A stretch of DNA of 64,000 bases from Clostridia bacterium. Its GTDB lineage: Bacteria > Bacillota > Clostridia > Christensenellales > Borkfalkiaceae. The notes under the pieces are model-generated. The model ran no database searches, was not told the DNA's origin, and worked only from the letters and a program-made list of their open reading frames with translations. Made by a program: the position numbers and the translations under genes. Numbering within the stretch: position 1 is the first letter of the stretch; the number at the start of each line of letters is the position of its first letter. Shown here piece by piece: positions 34,006 through 42,357 of this stretch. The stretch spans positions 1-64,000 of the forward strand of contig CAAGAM010000020.1 of the NCBI GenBank assembly GCA_900767815.1, given 5' to 3'.

Positions 34006-35658
34006 ATGATGGAAAAGAAAACGGCCGTAATAATCGGCGCGGGTCCGGCGGGGCTTACCGCCGCATACGAGCTTTTAACTAAATCGGACAACATAATTCC
34101 GATAATTCTCGAAGCGGAGGATTTCGTCGGCGGAATTTCGAGAACAGCTACATACAAAGGCAACAGAATGGATATCGGCGGACACAGATTTTTCTCCAAA
34201 GACGACAGAGTTGTCGATTTGTGGACTAAATTTCTTCCCGTTCAGGGCGAACCGTCGATAGACGATAAGATTTTAGGGCGCGAAAAGCCGCTCGTAGAAG
34301 GCGGACCCGACCCTGAAAAGACGGACGACGTAATGCTTTTGAGAGACAGAATTTCGCGTATCATCTTTTTGAGAAAGTTTTTCGATTATCCCATTTCGCT
34401 CAAAGCCCGGACGTTTATAAACATGGGCTTTTTCCGCACGATGCAGGCGGGCTTCGGTTATATCGGAAGCTGTATTCATAAAAGAAAAGAGGACAACCTC
34501 GAAAACTTTTACATAAACCGCTTCGGCAAACCTCTTTACGAAATGTTTTTCATGGATTACACCGAGAAGCTCTGGGGCGTTCACCCGCGCGATATTTCGG
34601 CGGACTGGGGCGCGCAGAGAGTTAAAGGCTTGTCGATAAGAAAGGCGATCGCAAACGCCCTTTCCAAACCCTTCCGCAAAAAGGAAGATAAGGTTGAAAC
34701 AAGTCTTATAGAGCAGTATTATTATCCGAAAAAGGGTCCCGGGCAGCTCTATGAGGAAATGGCTGCCAAAATTGAGGAACTCGGCGGAAAGATTATAAAA
34801 AATGCCACAGTTAAAAAGGTTATAACCGAAAACGGAAAGATAACCGGACTCATCGCGGACGAAAACGGCAAAGACGTAACGTATGAAGGCGATTATTTCA
34901 TTTCGTCCATGCCGATAAAAGATCTTATCGAGGCTATCGGCAAGGACAAGACGGGCGACGACGTTTACCGCGTCGCAACCGAACTTCCTTACAGAGATTT
35001 CATCACCGTAGGTCTTCTGCTCGATAAACTCAAAGTTAAAAACAAAACTAAGATAAAAACTCTTAACGATATCGTTCCCGATTGTTGGATATACGTTCAG
35101 GACAGAGACGTAAAGCTCGGCAGAATTCAGATATTCAACAACTGGTCGCCGTACATGGTGGAAGACCCCGAGCATAAAGTTTGGGTCGGTCTCGAATATT
35201 TCTGTTCGGAAGGCGACAAGATGTGGACGGCAAAGGACGACGAGTTTATAAAACTCGCGATAAGCGAACTCGTCAAAATCGGCGTTATCGAATCGGATAA
35301 AAACGTACTCGATTCGACGATTATTCACGTCAAAAAGGCATATCCCGCCTACTTCGGAACTTATGCGGAATTCGATAAGGTCAAGGAATATTTAAACGGC
35401 TTCGGCAATCTCTGGTGCGTCGGCAGAAACGGACAGCACAGATACAACAATATGGATCACTCCATGGTAACGTCCATGGTCGCCTGCGACGAAATAATCA
35501 ACGGCATAACCGATAAAACCGAGCTTTGGAGCGTCAATACCGAAAAGGAATATCATGAAATCAAGTCCGACGACGATAAAAAGGCGGACGACGCGGAAAA
35601 AACCGATAAGACCAAAACCGATAAAACCGATAAAACCGATAAAACCAAAGGAGAATAA
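34006..35658 (+). CDS. FAD/NAD(P)-binding protein, UDP-galactopyranose mutase/amine-oxidase-like
   Basis: The 550-aa flavoprotein begins with the dinucleotide-binding motif VIIGAGPAGLTAAYELL and a second signature ISRTATYKGNRMDIGGHRFF, as in Glf-like and protoporphyrinogen-oxidase-like proteins encoded next to glycosyltransferases. The C-terminus has GNLWCVGRNGQHRYNNMDHS, the late FAD-contact motif. The last ~30 residues are charged low-complexity (repeats of KTDKTDKT) encoded by tandem ACCGATAAA units. It is followed at 4 nt by a GT-C transferase and then a GtrA protein, which suggests it makes or modifies a sugar for surface glycan. True Glf activity is not proven. ATG 34006 follows CGAGGT. 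Confidence 0.75.
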   Translation: MMEKKTAVIIGAGPAGLTAAYELLTKSDNIIPIILEAEDFVGGISRTATYKGNRMDIGGHRFFSKDDRVVDLWTKFLPVQGEPSIDDKILGREKPLVEGGPDPEKTDDVMLLRDRISRIIFLRKFFDYPISLKARTFINMGFFRTMQAGFGYIGSCIHKRKEDNLENFYINRFGKPLYEMFFMDYTEKLWGVHPRDISADWGAQRVKGLSIRKAIANALSKPFRKKEDKVETSLIEQYYYPKKGPGQLYEEMAAKIEELGGKIIKNATVKKVITENGKITGLIADENGKDVTYEGDYFISSMPIKDLIEAIGKDKTGDDVYRVATELPYRDFITVGLLLDKLKVKNKTKIKTLNDIVPDCWIYVQDRDVKLGRIQIFNNWSPYMVEDPEHKVWVGLEYFCSEGDKMWTAKDDEFIKLAISELVKIGVIESDKNVLDSTIIHVKKAYPAYFGTYAEFDKVKEYLNGFGNLWCVGRNGQHRYNNMDHSMVTSMVACDEIINGITDKTELWSVNTEKEYHEIKSDDDKKADDAEKTDKTKTDKTDKTDKTKGE

Positions 35659-35662
35659 GCCT

Positions 35663-37426
35663 ATGAGCGGCGAAACAACGGCATTCGATAATGAAAAGCG
35701 CGTCGATATACAGGCAACCTGTATTAAAATTCTCAGATATCTCGCTTTGTTTACGGGCGTGCTTGTCGTGACGACGGTGCTTTTCTATCTGATTAAACCT
35801 TATTACACCTTCTGGAACAGAAAAGGCGCGGTCGCTCAGGCTTTCGGCGTTGCGGCTCTTCTTATAATCGCGGTTTTCGCGGCGTATATGAAGGTGAGAG
35901 GAGAACTCGACGCGGAACTTTCCTTAAAACTTCTTCTCGCATGCGGATTTGTGTTAAGGCTCACTTACATGCTTTACACTCCCGTATCCGTAAGGCAGCA
36001 GGACACTTATAACCGCGCGCTCACGGGGCATGAGGCTTACGCATGGATAGTTTATACCACGGGCAAACTCCCCGCGACCAACGATTATCAGTTTTATCAT
36101 CCCCCGCTCAACGCGTTCGTGCAAGCGGCTTTCATGAAGGTAACAAACGCCTTAACTCAGCTTTTGCAGAACGTTTTCGGTCTCGGAGACGTAATTCCTT
36201 CGCAATATTTAAGCGAAATGCCCAAGGTTACCGACAGATATTACGTCGGGCTTACCGAGTACAGATATTATCTGTATTCCACGACGGAAATTCTCGCGGT
36301 TCTTTGGTCGTTTATAACGATGATCGCGCTCGTGAAAATCGTAAGGCTTTTCGGACTTGAAGAATATACGATGGTCGGAATTTCCGCCATACTCATATTC
36401 TTCCCGAGGCATATTCAGTTCGCGGGGCAGGTAAACAACGATTCGATTGCTTACATGTTTCAGATTCTGGCGATATATTATTGTCTGAAATGGTTGAAGC
36501 GGGGCAAAAAACTACATCATCTGCTTTTGTGTTCGCTCGCTATCGGGCTTGGAATGATGTCTAAAATATCTACGGTGATAATAAGCGTTCCGATAGGTTG
36601 CGTGTTTGTTTACGAGTTTATGCTCGCGATAGAACGTACTTTCGCTCAAAGCCCTGCGGTTTTGTCGGCGGACGGAAAAGGCGGGGAGCGCGATTCAGAT
36701 ATTCCGCTTTGGAAGCTTTGCGTGCATTACGTAATTTTCCTTTGTATATGCGCGCCGATAGGGCTTTGGTTTCAGGTTTACGCTTACAAAAAGTTCAATC
36801 AGCCCCTCGGTTTTGTTTTTTCCAACCTCAACACCGCGCTTCTGACAACGCACCATAATTGGTTTGAAAGGTTGTTTATAACGCTCGACCCGAGCGAGTA
36901 TTTCGGCACGCTGTATTGCATGCCTTTCTGCACGGTGAAAAACGGGGTTATTACGGAATATAATAACTACAACTTGTTTTTGTATTCCCTTCGTTCGTCG
37001 CTTTTCGGCGAGTTTACCTATAAGGGCGGAGAAGCGTTCTCGGCAACGGCGTTCGTCTGTTCGCTCGTTGCGGCGGCATCGCTTTTCGCGTCGCTTATCT
37101 ATTGCGCGGTTTTGTATTTCAAAGGCGGAAGAAAAATCACGGCAACAAAATCCGAGCTTAAAAACATGGCGTTTATTTTTGTTATAGTGCAGACCATGGT
37201 TATCTCGGAATTCTGTTTTTACGTCAAGATGCCGTATGCCTGCACGCAGGATTTCAGATATATAATGCCGATGATTTTAGGCGTAACCATGACGTATTAT
37301 TACGCAAACAGACGGGTGAAAGCGGCAAACACGAACTTCGGAAACGTGCTTTCGTTCATAACCACGGCGTCTATGGTTTCAATGCTTATAATGACGACTT
37401 TGTTTTATTGCGTTTGCAGTGTGTAA
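35663..37426 (+). CDS. GT-C type membrane glycosyltransferase (GT39/PMT-like)
   Basis: This 587-aa protein has about ten transmembrane helices. After the first helices, the extracellular loop contains QQDTYNRALTGHEAYA and NDYQFYHPPLNAFVQAAF, resembling the acidic and HPP motifs of dolichyl/polyprenyl-phosphate sugar transferases. Such enzymes move a sugar from a lipid carrier to protein or polysaccharide on the outer face. ATG 35663 follows AAAGGAGAA and lies 4 nt after the flavoprotein stop; the open frame starting at 35555 lies mostly within that gene. The downstream GtrA gene would supply the flippase-like partner. Acceptor and donor are unknown. Confidence 0.8.
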   Translation: MSGETTAFDNEKRVDIQATCIKILRYLALFTGVLVVTTVLFYLIKPYYTFWNRKGAVAQAFGVAALLIIAVFAAYMKVRGELDAELSLKLLLACGFVLRLTYMLYTPVSVRQQDTYNRALTGHEAYAWIVYTTGKLPATNDYQFYHPPLNAFVQAAFMKVTNALTQLLQNVFGLGDVIPSQYLSEMPKVTDRYYVGLTEYRYYLYSTTEILAVLWSFITMIALVKIVRLFGLEEYTMVGISAILIFFPRHIQFAGQVNNDSIAYMFQILAIYYCLKWLKRGKKLHHLLLCSLAIGLGMMSKISTVIISVPIGCVFVYEFMLAIERTFAQSPAVLSADGKGGERDSDIPLWKLCVHYVIFLCICAPIGLWFQVYAYKKFNQPLGFVFSNLNTALLTTHHNWFERLFITLDPSEYFGTLYCMPFCTVKNGVITEYNNYNLFLYSLRSSLFGEFTYKGGEAFSATAFVCSLVAAASLFASLIYCAVLYFKGGRKITATKSELKNMAFIFVIVQTMVISEFCFYVKMPYACTQDFRYIMPMILGVTMTYYYANRRVKAANTNFGNVLSFITTASMVSMLIMTTLFYCVCSV

Positions 37427-37487
37427 CGCGTTTTGAGAATATTTTTTGATTCGCGGGCTGTTTTAAGCCTCGCGATAAAGGCATGAT

Positions 37488-38009
37488 ATGGAAGAAAAAA
37501 CAGAAAACGGGGAAGTAGCCGAAAGCGAGGTTAAACCCGTAAAACAAACGAAAAAGCAACTGTTCTGGGAAATATTTCGTTTCCTTTTGGTCGGCGGAAC
37601 GGCAACCATAGCCGATTACGCCGTGGCGTACATTTTTTATCATTGGCTTTTGCCGCCGAGGTTGATCGGAGAAACATTCTCGCTTATTTTGTCCACGGCG
37701 TTTGGTTTCTGCGCGGGACTTATGGTAAACTGGCTGCTCTCTATAACCTTCGTGTTTAAACAGGTAAGCGACGAAAAGCAGTCGCGCTCGAAAAAATCGT
37801 TCGCGATTTTCGCGATAATAGGCGTTATAGGTCTCGGAATAACTCAGCTCGGAATGTTTTTAGGCGTAAATTTCCTGCCCGAAATAACGCTTTTCTCGTC
37901 TACGACCTTTTTAGGCGAGTCCTGGACGTGGTGGATAAGCAAAGTTATAATGACGTGCCTTGTCCTCGTCTGGAACTACGTCGGCAGAAAGCTGCTTGTT
38001 TTCAAATAA
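37488..38009 (+). CDS. GtrA family membrane protein
   Basis: The 173-aa product has four transmembrane helices after a Lys/Glu-rich N-terminus. LVGGTATIADYAVAYIFY is the family's first helix signature and FGFCAGLMVNWLLSITFVF the second. GtrA proteins help translocate polyprenyl-phosphate-linked sugars. It lies 61 nt after the GT-C gene in the same direction. There is no GtrB-like cytoplasmic transferase in the window, so the charging step must be encoded elsewhere. Confidence 0.88.
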   Translation: MEEKTENGEVAESEVKPVKQTKKQLFWEIFRFLLVGGTATIADYAVAYIFYHWLLPPRLIGETFSLILSTAFGFCAGLMVNWLLSITFVFKQVSDEKQSRSKKSFAIFAIIGVIGLGITQLGMFLGVNFLPEITLFSSTTFLGESWTWWISKVIMTCLVLVWNYVGRKLLVFK

Positions 38010-38046
38010 TCCGATAATCTATATTTAAAAATAATTTCATACACAC

Positions 38047-38078
38047 AAAAACAGCCCGACCGCAGTCGAGCTGTTTTT
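38047..38078 (+). terminator. Terminator after gtrA-like gene
   Basis: AACAGCCCGAC and GTCGAGCTGTT form an 11-bp stem with one mismatch around CGCA, followed by TTTT. Confidence 0.75.
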
Positions 38079-38133
38079 TCAATTGGCTACATAATACGGT
38101 GTTAAAAATTTTAAATAAAAATAAATTAAAGTA

Positions 38134-38162
38134 TTGATTTTTAACAGGTTTTTCTGTATAAT
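38134..38162 (+). promoter_or_regulatory. Promoter of the orphan lipoprotein gene
   Basis: TTGATT (38134-38139), 17-nt spacer, TATAAT (38157-38162); GGGAGGAAA precedes the ATG at 38181. Confidence 0.75.
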
Positions 38163-38180
38163 GAGTATAGGGAGGAAATT

Positions 38181-39476
38181 ATGAAGAAATTTTATTTAAA
38201 AATACTGGTGTGCTTGTCTTTGATTGCTATAATGTGTTGTTTTACGGCATGCAGTCGAAACTCTAGAAGCAAACTTAACAAGATTTTGCCCGACGTCGAT
38301 TATGATTTCGTGCTTATCAATAGGCAGGAAATTGTTAAAAACGGGGTTCATTATGACGTCGAAAAACTGGCTTACGATATTATGAAGAAGAAAGCAACCG
38401 ATTCCCCTGTACATGTTAATTCTCATGTCGTAGACGAAAATTTGTATTTTACATACACTTATTCAGAAAAGAACTCTCTTTTTCCGACAAACAAAAATAA
38501 CAGAAAATTCGACGTAGCGTTATTTAAAACAAATATCGAGACAATAGAAACTACATGCATTTACGATTTTAAAGATGTTAAGCCGCTAAGTATTAGCAGT
38601 AAATACCCATCGGTCTGCAGTTTCATTGATGATGATTTCTTTTTGTTTACATATAATGGAGAATTGATGCTTTTTGACGTTGATTCTGAAAATGTTATTC
38701 AAACAATCCCGTTTTATGATGCGGAGCGCGCAGTCTGCGGGGAATTTGAAATAGAAAGTGCAGTAGATAACAATTATTACGTTTTACACGACTTATATTA
38801 TTATATTGGCGGTACTTTGAGATATGCGGAATATCGGGACGGGGAAATTATCGACCATACTTTTACCGTTGACGAAGACAGCGTTTGGCATACAGATTAT
38901 GACGGGGAAAAACATTGCGCTTCAGTAAACAGAATTGAAAAGTATATTTATAATGACCGTTATAAGGGTGGAGAGTATGAGTACTTCAATTGTTTTGATC
39001 TTGCAACAGGGCAGGAAGTTGATGCAGAACTTATAAAAAATATTCTTAAAGAGGATGAAGAACGCACGGAGAGCGAGCGGGAAGAACAAAAAACCGAAGA
39101 TGACAGAAAATGTATCACCGTGAACGGTAAAGAATATTACTATAAGGACGGGGGTAGTTGCGTTGAAATTGAGGATAAAGACGGAAATAACCTTTATTCT
39201 ATAAGTAGTTCTTACGCCGAAAGGAACAATAAAAAGTTTATCGAATTGTTCTGTGTTTATTTCCATGTCGAAGACGGTGGAGTTATGGCGAACACACGTG
39301 GAGCATACGAGTTTGATAACAGGTTGTTTGTTTTGTTTGACAGAAATATAATGATGCTCGGAAGAACTGCATCTATGATCTTTGAGTTTGATTTTGAAAG
39401 CGGCGATTTAAAATATCTGACTTACGTATATGGTAGGTTCTATATTCATAGCATAACGCCGAAAAACATTGTTTAA
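38181..39476 (+). CDS. Lipoprotein of unknown function
   Basis: This 431-aa exported protein has lipobox FTACSR (lipidated Cys near residue 24). No domain is recognised. The body has repeated short strands with Tyr/Phe and Asp, in the manner of beta-propeller or WD-like repeats (LFDVDSENVIQTIPFYD, FNCFDLATGQEVD), interrupted by a Glu/Arg-rich stretch around residues 290-315 (EEDEERTESEREEQK-like). It has its own promoter and no operon partner. Codon use is more AT-rich than the upstream glycosylation genes, so it may be a recent arrival. Confidence 0.7.
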   Translation: MKKFYLKILVCLSLIAIMCCFTACSRNSRSKLNKILPDVDYDFVLINRQEIVKNGVHYDVEKLAYDIMKKKATDSPVHVNSHVVDENLYFTYTYSEKNSLFPTNKNNRKFDVALFKTNIETIETTCIYDFKDVKPLSISSKYPSVCSFIDDDFFLFTYNGELMLFDVDSENVIQTIPFYDAERAVCGEFEIESAVDNNYYVLHDLYYYIGGTLRYAEYRDGEIIDHTFTVDEDSVWHTDYDGEKHCASVNRIEKYIYNDRYKGGEYEYFNCFDLATGQEVDAELIKNILKEDEERTESEREEQKTEDDRKCITVNGKEYYYKDGGSCVEIEDKDGNNLYSISSSYAERNNKKFIELFCVYFHVEDGGVMANTRGAYEFDNRLFVLFDRNIMMLGRTASMIFEFDFESGDLKYLTYVYGRFYIHSITPKNIV

Positions 39477-39640
39477 ACTAAAATAACGGATATGCGATTT
39501 TGCTTTTGGATAAGTTTGATTCTTTCAATTTCTTCATTGGGCAAAAAATCGTGAGTAGCTTTTACGGAGCTTTCCCCCACCGTAAGAAGCTCTTGCAATA
39601 TTAGGTTTCTGTTTTTAATTTCTTTGATATTTATATTCAT
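39473..39640 (-). pseudogene. N-terminal stump of a GNAT acetyltransferase
   Basis: On the reverse strand a 55-codon frame (ATG 39640) encodes GESSVKATHDFLPNEEIERI, close to the WE-SV-ATH-FL motif found near the N-terminus of YjaB-like GNAT acetyltransferases. The acetyl-CoA binding motif that should follow is missing. The stop overlaps the stop of the lipoprotein gene. No ribosome binding site is visible. Confidence 0.55.
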
Positions 39641-39687
39641 ATTTTAAGTAATAAAGATAAGACTGTGACGCGTACTTCTCCCGAAGA

Positions 39688-40095
39688 CTTCCGCCGCGCA
39701 AAAAAGATAGGCAAATGTCCGTCTGGTATTGTTATAAGGTGAGAGGAGTTTGCCGTTTCCCGCAAGCGGGAGTCCTACGGCAAGATTCGCTGTCGCGAAT
39801 GTGAATGACGGCACTTTCGGTTTCGTAATAAGCTTCGTTTTGCGGCAGTGCCGCGTACTCCTCCCGAGAACTTCCACCAATAAAAAAGACAGGTAAAACC
39901 TGTCTTGTAAATTGTTATAAGGTAAGGGGAGTTTGCCGTTTCCCGCAAGCGGGAGTCCTACGGCAAGATTCGCTGTCGCGAATGTGAACGACGGCACTTT
40001 CGGTTTTGCAACAGATTTCGTTTTGCGGTTGTGCCGCGTACTCCTTCCGAGAACTTCCACCAATAAAAAAGACAGGTGAAACCTGTCTTTTTTAT
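39688..40095 (-). repeat. 183-bp tandem repeat array downstream of tmRNA
   Basis: Units start at 39688, 39871 and 40054 (exact 183-bp period; the third is cut by the tmRNA end). Each unit holds hairpins: CCCGCAAGCGGG inside TGCCG/CGGCA, ATTCGCTGTCGCGAAT, and in the right-hand units GACAGGT/ACCTGTC. On the reverse strand the array happens to be open for 139 codons, but this is repeat-derived and not a believable gene. Confidence 0.85.
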
Positions 40096-40105
40096 TGGTG
40101 GAAGT
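40053..40105 (-). terminator. tmRNA terminator inside a 25-bp perfect inverted repeat
   Basis: Positions 40053-40077 are the exact reverse complement of 40081-40105, with a 3-nt loop. The inner part (GACAGGT/ACCTGTC with a T run on the reverse strand) is a good terminator; the outer part includes the mature 3' end of tmRNA. Confidence 0.8.
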
Positions 40106-40451
40106 GAGGGGAGTTGAACCCCTGTCTTGAGTAAAAACCGAAAAGCCTTCTACATACTTAGTATACTCTTAATCTCTTGCAAAAACTGTCTGTATACCGA
40201 CTATTTTTGCCGTATATTACTAAGTGCCGCCGTTATGCCGCAATCAAAACATAAAAGCCGTTCCCCGTCTTGAATGATGCCGCTTTGCAGCCGACGGGAT
40301 TTCCGCAAAGCGACATCGCCGCGTTAATTAAGCAGCGAGTGCAAATTCGTTATTATTCGCATTTAAATTTGGTTTATCGTTTTAACGTAGCCGAGTCCTA
40401 CGGTATGCTTATACTTTCCCTTTTTCGCCCAGTCGAATCCGGTACACCCCC
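40096..40451 (-). ncRNA. ssrA: tmRNA
   Basis: This 356-nt RNA rescues stalled ribosomes together with SmpB. The 5' end GGGGGTG (40451-40445) pairs with CACTTCC before the encoded 3' ACCA, giving the 7-bp acceptor stem with two G-U pairs. GGATTCGACTGGGC follows the 5' stem as in all tmRNAs. The T arm GGGGTTCAACTCCCC is at 40122-40108. The tag frame (40360-40328) starts at a GCG resume codon and reads ANNNEFALAA then TAA, the normal ALAA degradation signal. The gene has its own promoter upstream and a terminator immediately after the 3' end. Confidence 0.96.
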
Positions 40452-40472
40452 GAGCGATAATCTATATATGTT

Positions 40473-40500
40473 ATTATATGTTTTTTTTATTTTTTGTCAA
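40473..40500 (-). promoter_or_regulatory. tmRNA promoter
   Basis: Reverse strand: TTGACA (40500-40495), 16-nt spacer, TATAAT (40478-40473), 21 nt before the mature 5' end, leaving a short leader for RNase P to remove. Confidence 0.8.
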
Positions 40501-40591
40501 TTGTTTTTTGTCGGTTGAGGGCGAAAAGCTGAAAATATAAATGTAATAAGTTGCAAGACAATATATTTCAATACTATCGAAAAGTAGCCGT

Positions 40592-40605
40592 TAATCGACT
40601 TATAG
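40592..40605 (+). repeat. Intergenic 14-bp motif, copy 2
   Basis: TAATCGACTTATAG flanked by CCGT/ACGG arms and followed by ATTTTTA. Confidence 0.8.
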
Positions 40606-40636
40606 ACGGATTTTTATGCTGTGATATATAAAAATA

Positions 40637-40658
40637 CCGAGGCGATTTCGCACCTCGG
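40637..40658 (-). terminator. Terminator of the DUF1846 gene
   Basis: CCGAGG (40637-40642) pairs with CCTCGG (40653-40658); the reverse strand continues with TATTTTTAT. Confidence 0.7.
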
Positions 40659-40676
40659 CAGTTGAAAATATAAAAC

Positions 40677-42161
40677 TTAGTGAGAGTTCTTTTTGTCTTT
40701 AAAAATCGGGTTTGAAGTAAGGCGAATGCCGAGTTTACGGTAAAACTTTTCGTCGTTGTGCGCTAAAAGCACGGTGGTGTGAACTTCGCAATCGCGGAGC
40801 TTGGGAAGCTGTTTTATCGCGAGCGCGGCGTTTTTGTCGTGTTCGGCGGAAGAGGAAAGCGCGATGAGCATTTCGTCGACGTGCAGCCTCGGATTTTTGC
40901 TTCCGAGATATTTTATCTTCAGATCCTGAATGGGGATTATCGAATTTTTCGAAATAAGGTCTACGCTGTCGTCAATACCCGCAAGGTATTTGAGCGCGTT
41001 TAAAATCATGCTGGACGAGCAGCCGAACAAATCGTTTGTTTTGCCCGTAATTATAGTTCCGTCGTCAAGTTCGATTGCGGCAACGGGACAGTCTCTTTCA
41101 AGCGAGATGCGGTTAGCCGTTTCGTAAACCTTTCTTTCGTTGACGTCTATATTATTGCCTTTCATGATAAGGGCGATTTTATCCGACTCGGAAGAATCGA
41201 GGTCGTTTCTTCTTTCCCTTGCCAATGCGTTGAAATATCTTCGTATTATTTCCTGCTTTGCGGCTTCCACGCAGACGGCGTCGTCCGAAATGGCGTAGCC
41301 CGCCATGTTAACACCCATATCCGTCGGGGATTTATATGGGGATTTCCCCATAATTTGCTCGAAAATGGCGTTGAGAACAGGGAAAATCTCAACGTCGCGG
41401 TTGTAGTTTACGGCTTGTTTTCCGTAAGCCGCGAGGTGCCACGGGTCGATCATGTTCACGTCGTTAAGATCCGCGGTCGCGGCTTCGTAAGCGAGGTTGA
41501 CCATGTGGTTGAGCGGTAAATTCCAAATCGGGAAGGTTTCGTATTTCGCATAGCCGACCTTATGCCCGCGTTTGTGTTCCTGATAAAGTTGCGAAAGGCA
41601 TGTCGCCATTTTGCCCGAACCGGGACCGGGGGCGGTTATAATTACGAGATCTCTCGAAGTTTCGATATAATCGTTTTTTCCGTAGCCCTCTTCGCTCACG
41701 ATAAGCGGAATGTTGTTCGGGTAGCCCTTTATGGGATAGTGCCGATAAGTTTTTATGCCGAGCGAAGCAAGCTTTGCCTCGAAGGCTTTAGCGGGTTCGT
41801 TTTCCTCGGTGAATTGCGCGAGAACGACGCTCCCGACAAATAAACCGTAACTTTTGAAAACTTCGATAAGGCGGAGAACGTCGAGATCGTAAGTTATGCC
41901 GAGATCGGCTCTCACCTTGTTTCTTTCGATGTCGTGGCTGTTGATGACGATAACGATTTCGGACCTGTCTTTGAGTTTACCGAGCATCTTAATCTTGTTG
42001 TCGGGCGCAAAGCCGGGAAGAACGCGCGAAGCGTGAAAATCGTCGAAGAGTTTTCCGCCGAACTCTATATATAATTTCCCGCCGAATTCGTCGATTCTTT
42101 CAAGGATTTTTTCAGATTGCAAGGTAAGGTATTTTTCACTGTCGAAACCGATTTTTTTCAT
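40677..42161 (-). CDS. DUF1846 family protein
   Basis: This 494-aa cytoplasmic protein has the family's typical length and motifs: KKIGFDSEKYLTLQSEKI at the start, LYIEFGGKLFDDFHASRVLP near 30-49, ITAPGPGSGKMATCLSQLYQ near 177 (P-loop-like) and GYAKYETFPIWNLPLNHMVN just after. The family is widespread in Bacillota, is often linked to nucleotide or phosphate metabolism by structure, and has no settled function. It has a solitary position between tmRNA and an esterase, all in separate units. Confidence 0.88.
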   Translation of the reverse strand: MKKIGFDSEKYLTLQSEKILERIDEFGGKLYIEFGGKLFDDFHASRVLPGFAPDNKIKMLGKLKDRSEIVIVINSHDIERNKVRADLGITYDLDVLRLIEVFKSYGLFVGSVVLAQFTEENEPAKAFEAKLASLGIKTYRHYPIKGYPNNIPLIVSEEGYGKNDYIETSRDLVIITAPGPGSGKMATCLSQLYQEHKRGHKVGYAKYETFPIWNLPLNHMVNLAYEAATADLNDVNMIDPWHLAAYGKQAVNYNRDVEIFPVLNAIFEQIMGKSPYKSPTDMGVNMAGYAISDDAVCVEAAKQEIIRRYFNALARERRNDLDSSESDKIALIMKGNNIDVNERKVYETANRISLERDCPVAAIELDDGTIITGKTNDLFGCSSSMILNALKYLAGIDDSVDLISKNSIIPIQDLKIKYLGSKNPRLHVDEMLIALSSSAEHDKNAALAIKQLPKLRDCEVHTTVLLAHNDEKFYRKLGIRLTSNPIFKDKKNSH

Positions 42162-42357
42162 TGGTAATTATTCTCCGTTATATTGTCAGCCGCCGCTATA
42201 CTAATGTTTATTATAACAAAATGACAGCCGAAAATCAATCAAATAAGCTCATCCGAAATGTTTTTTTAAGTTTTTTTTTAAAAAACTCGTAATTTCAATT
42301 TTCATTTCTGCCCGAATGTGTTACAATACAAATACAAAAATCATTCGGAGCTTATTT

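Noticed and set aside
39644..40063. 139-codon reverse open frame with internal repeats
   Set aside because: It is the 183-bp repeat read in one frame (183 is divisible by 3); it has no ribosome binding site and overlaps the tmRNA terminator.
39688..40095. CRISPR array
   Set aside because: Long 183-bp head-to-tail units with no unique spacers; not CRISPR.
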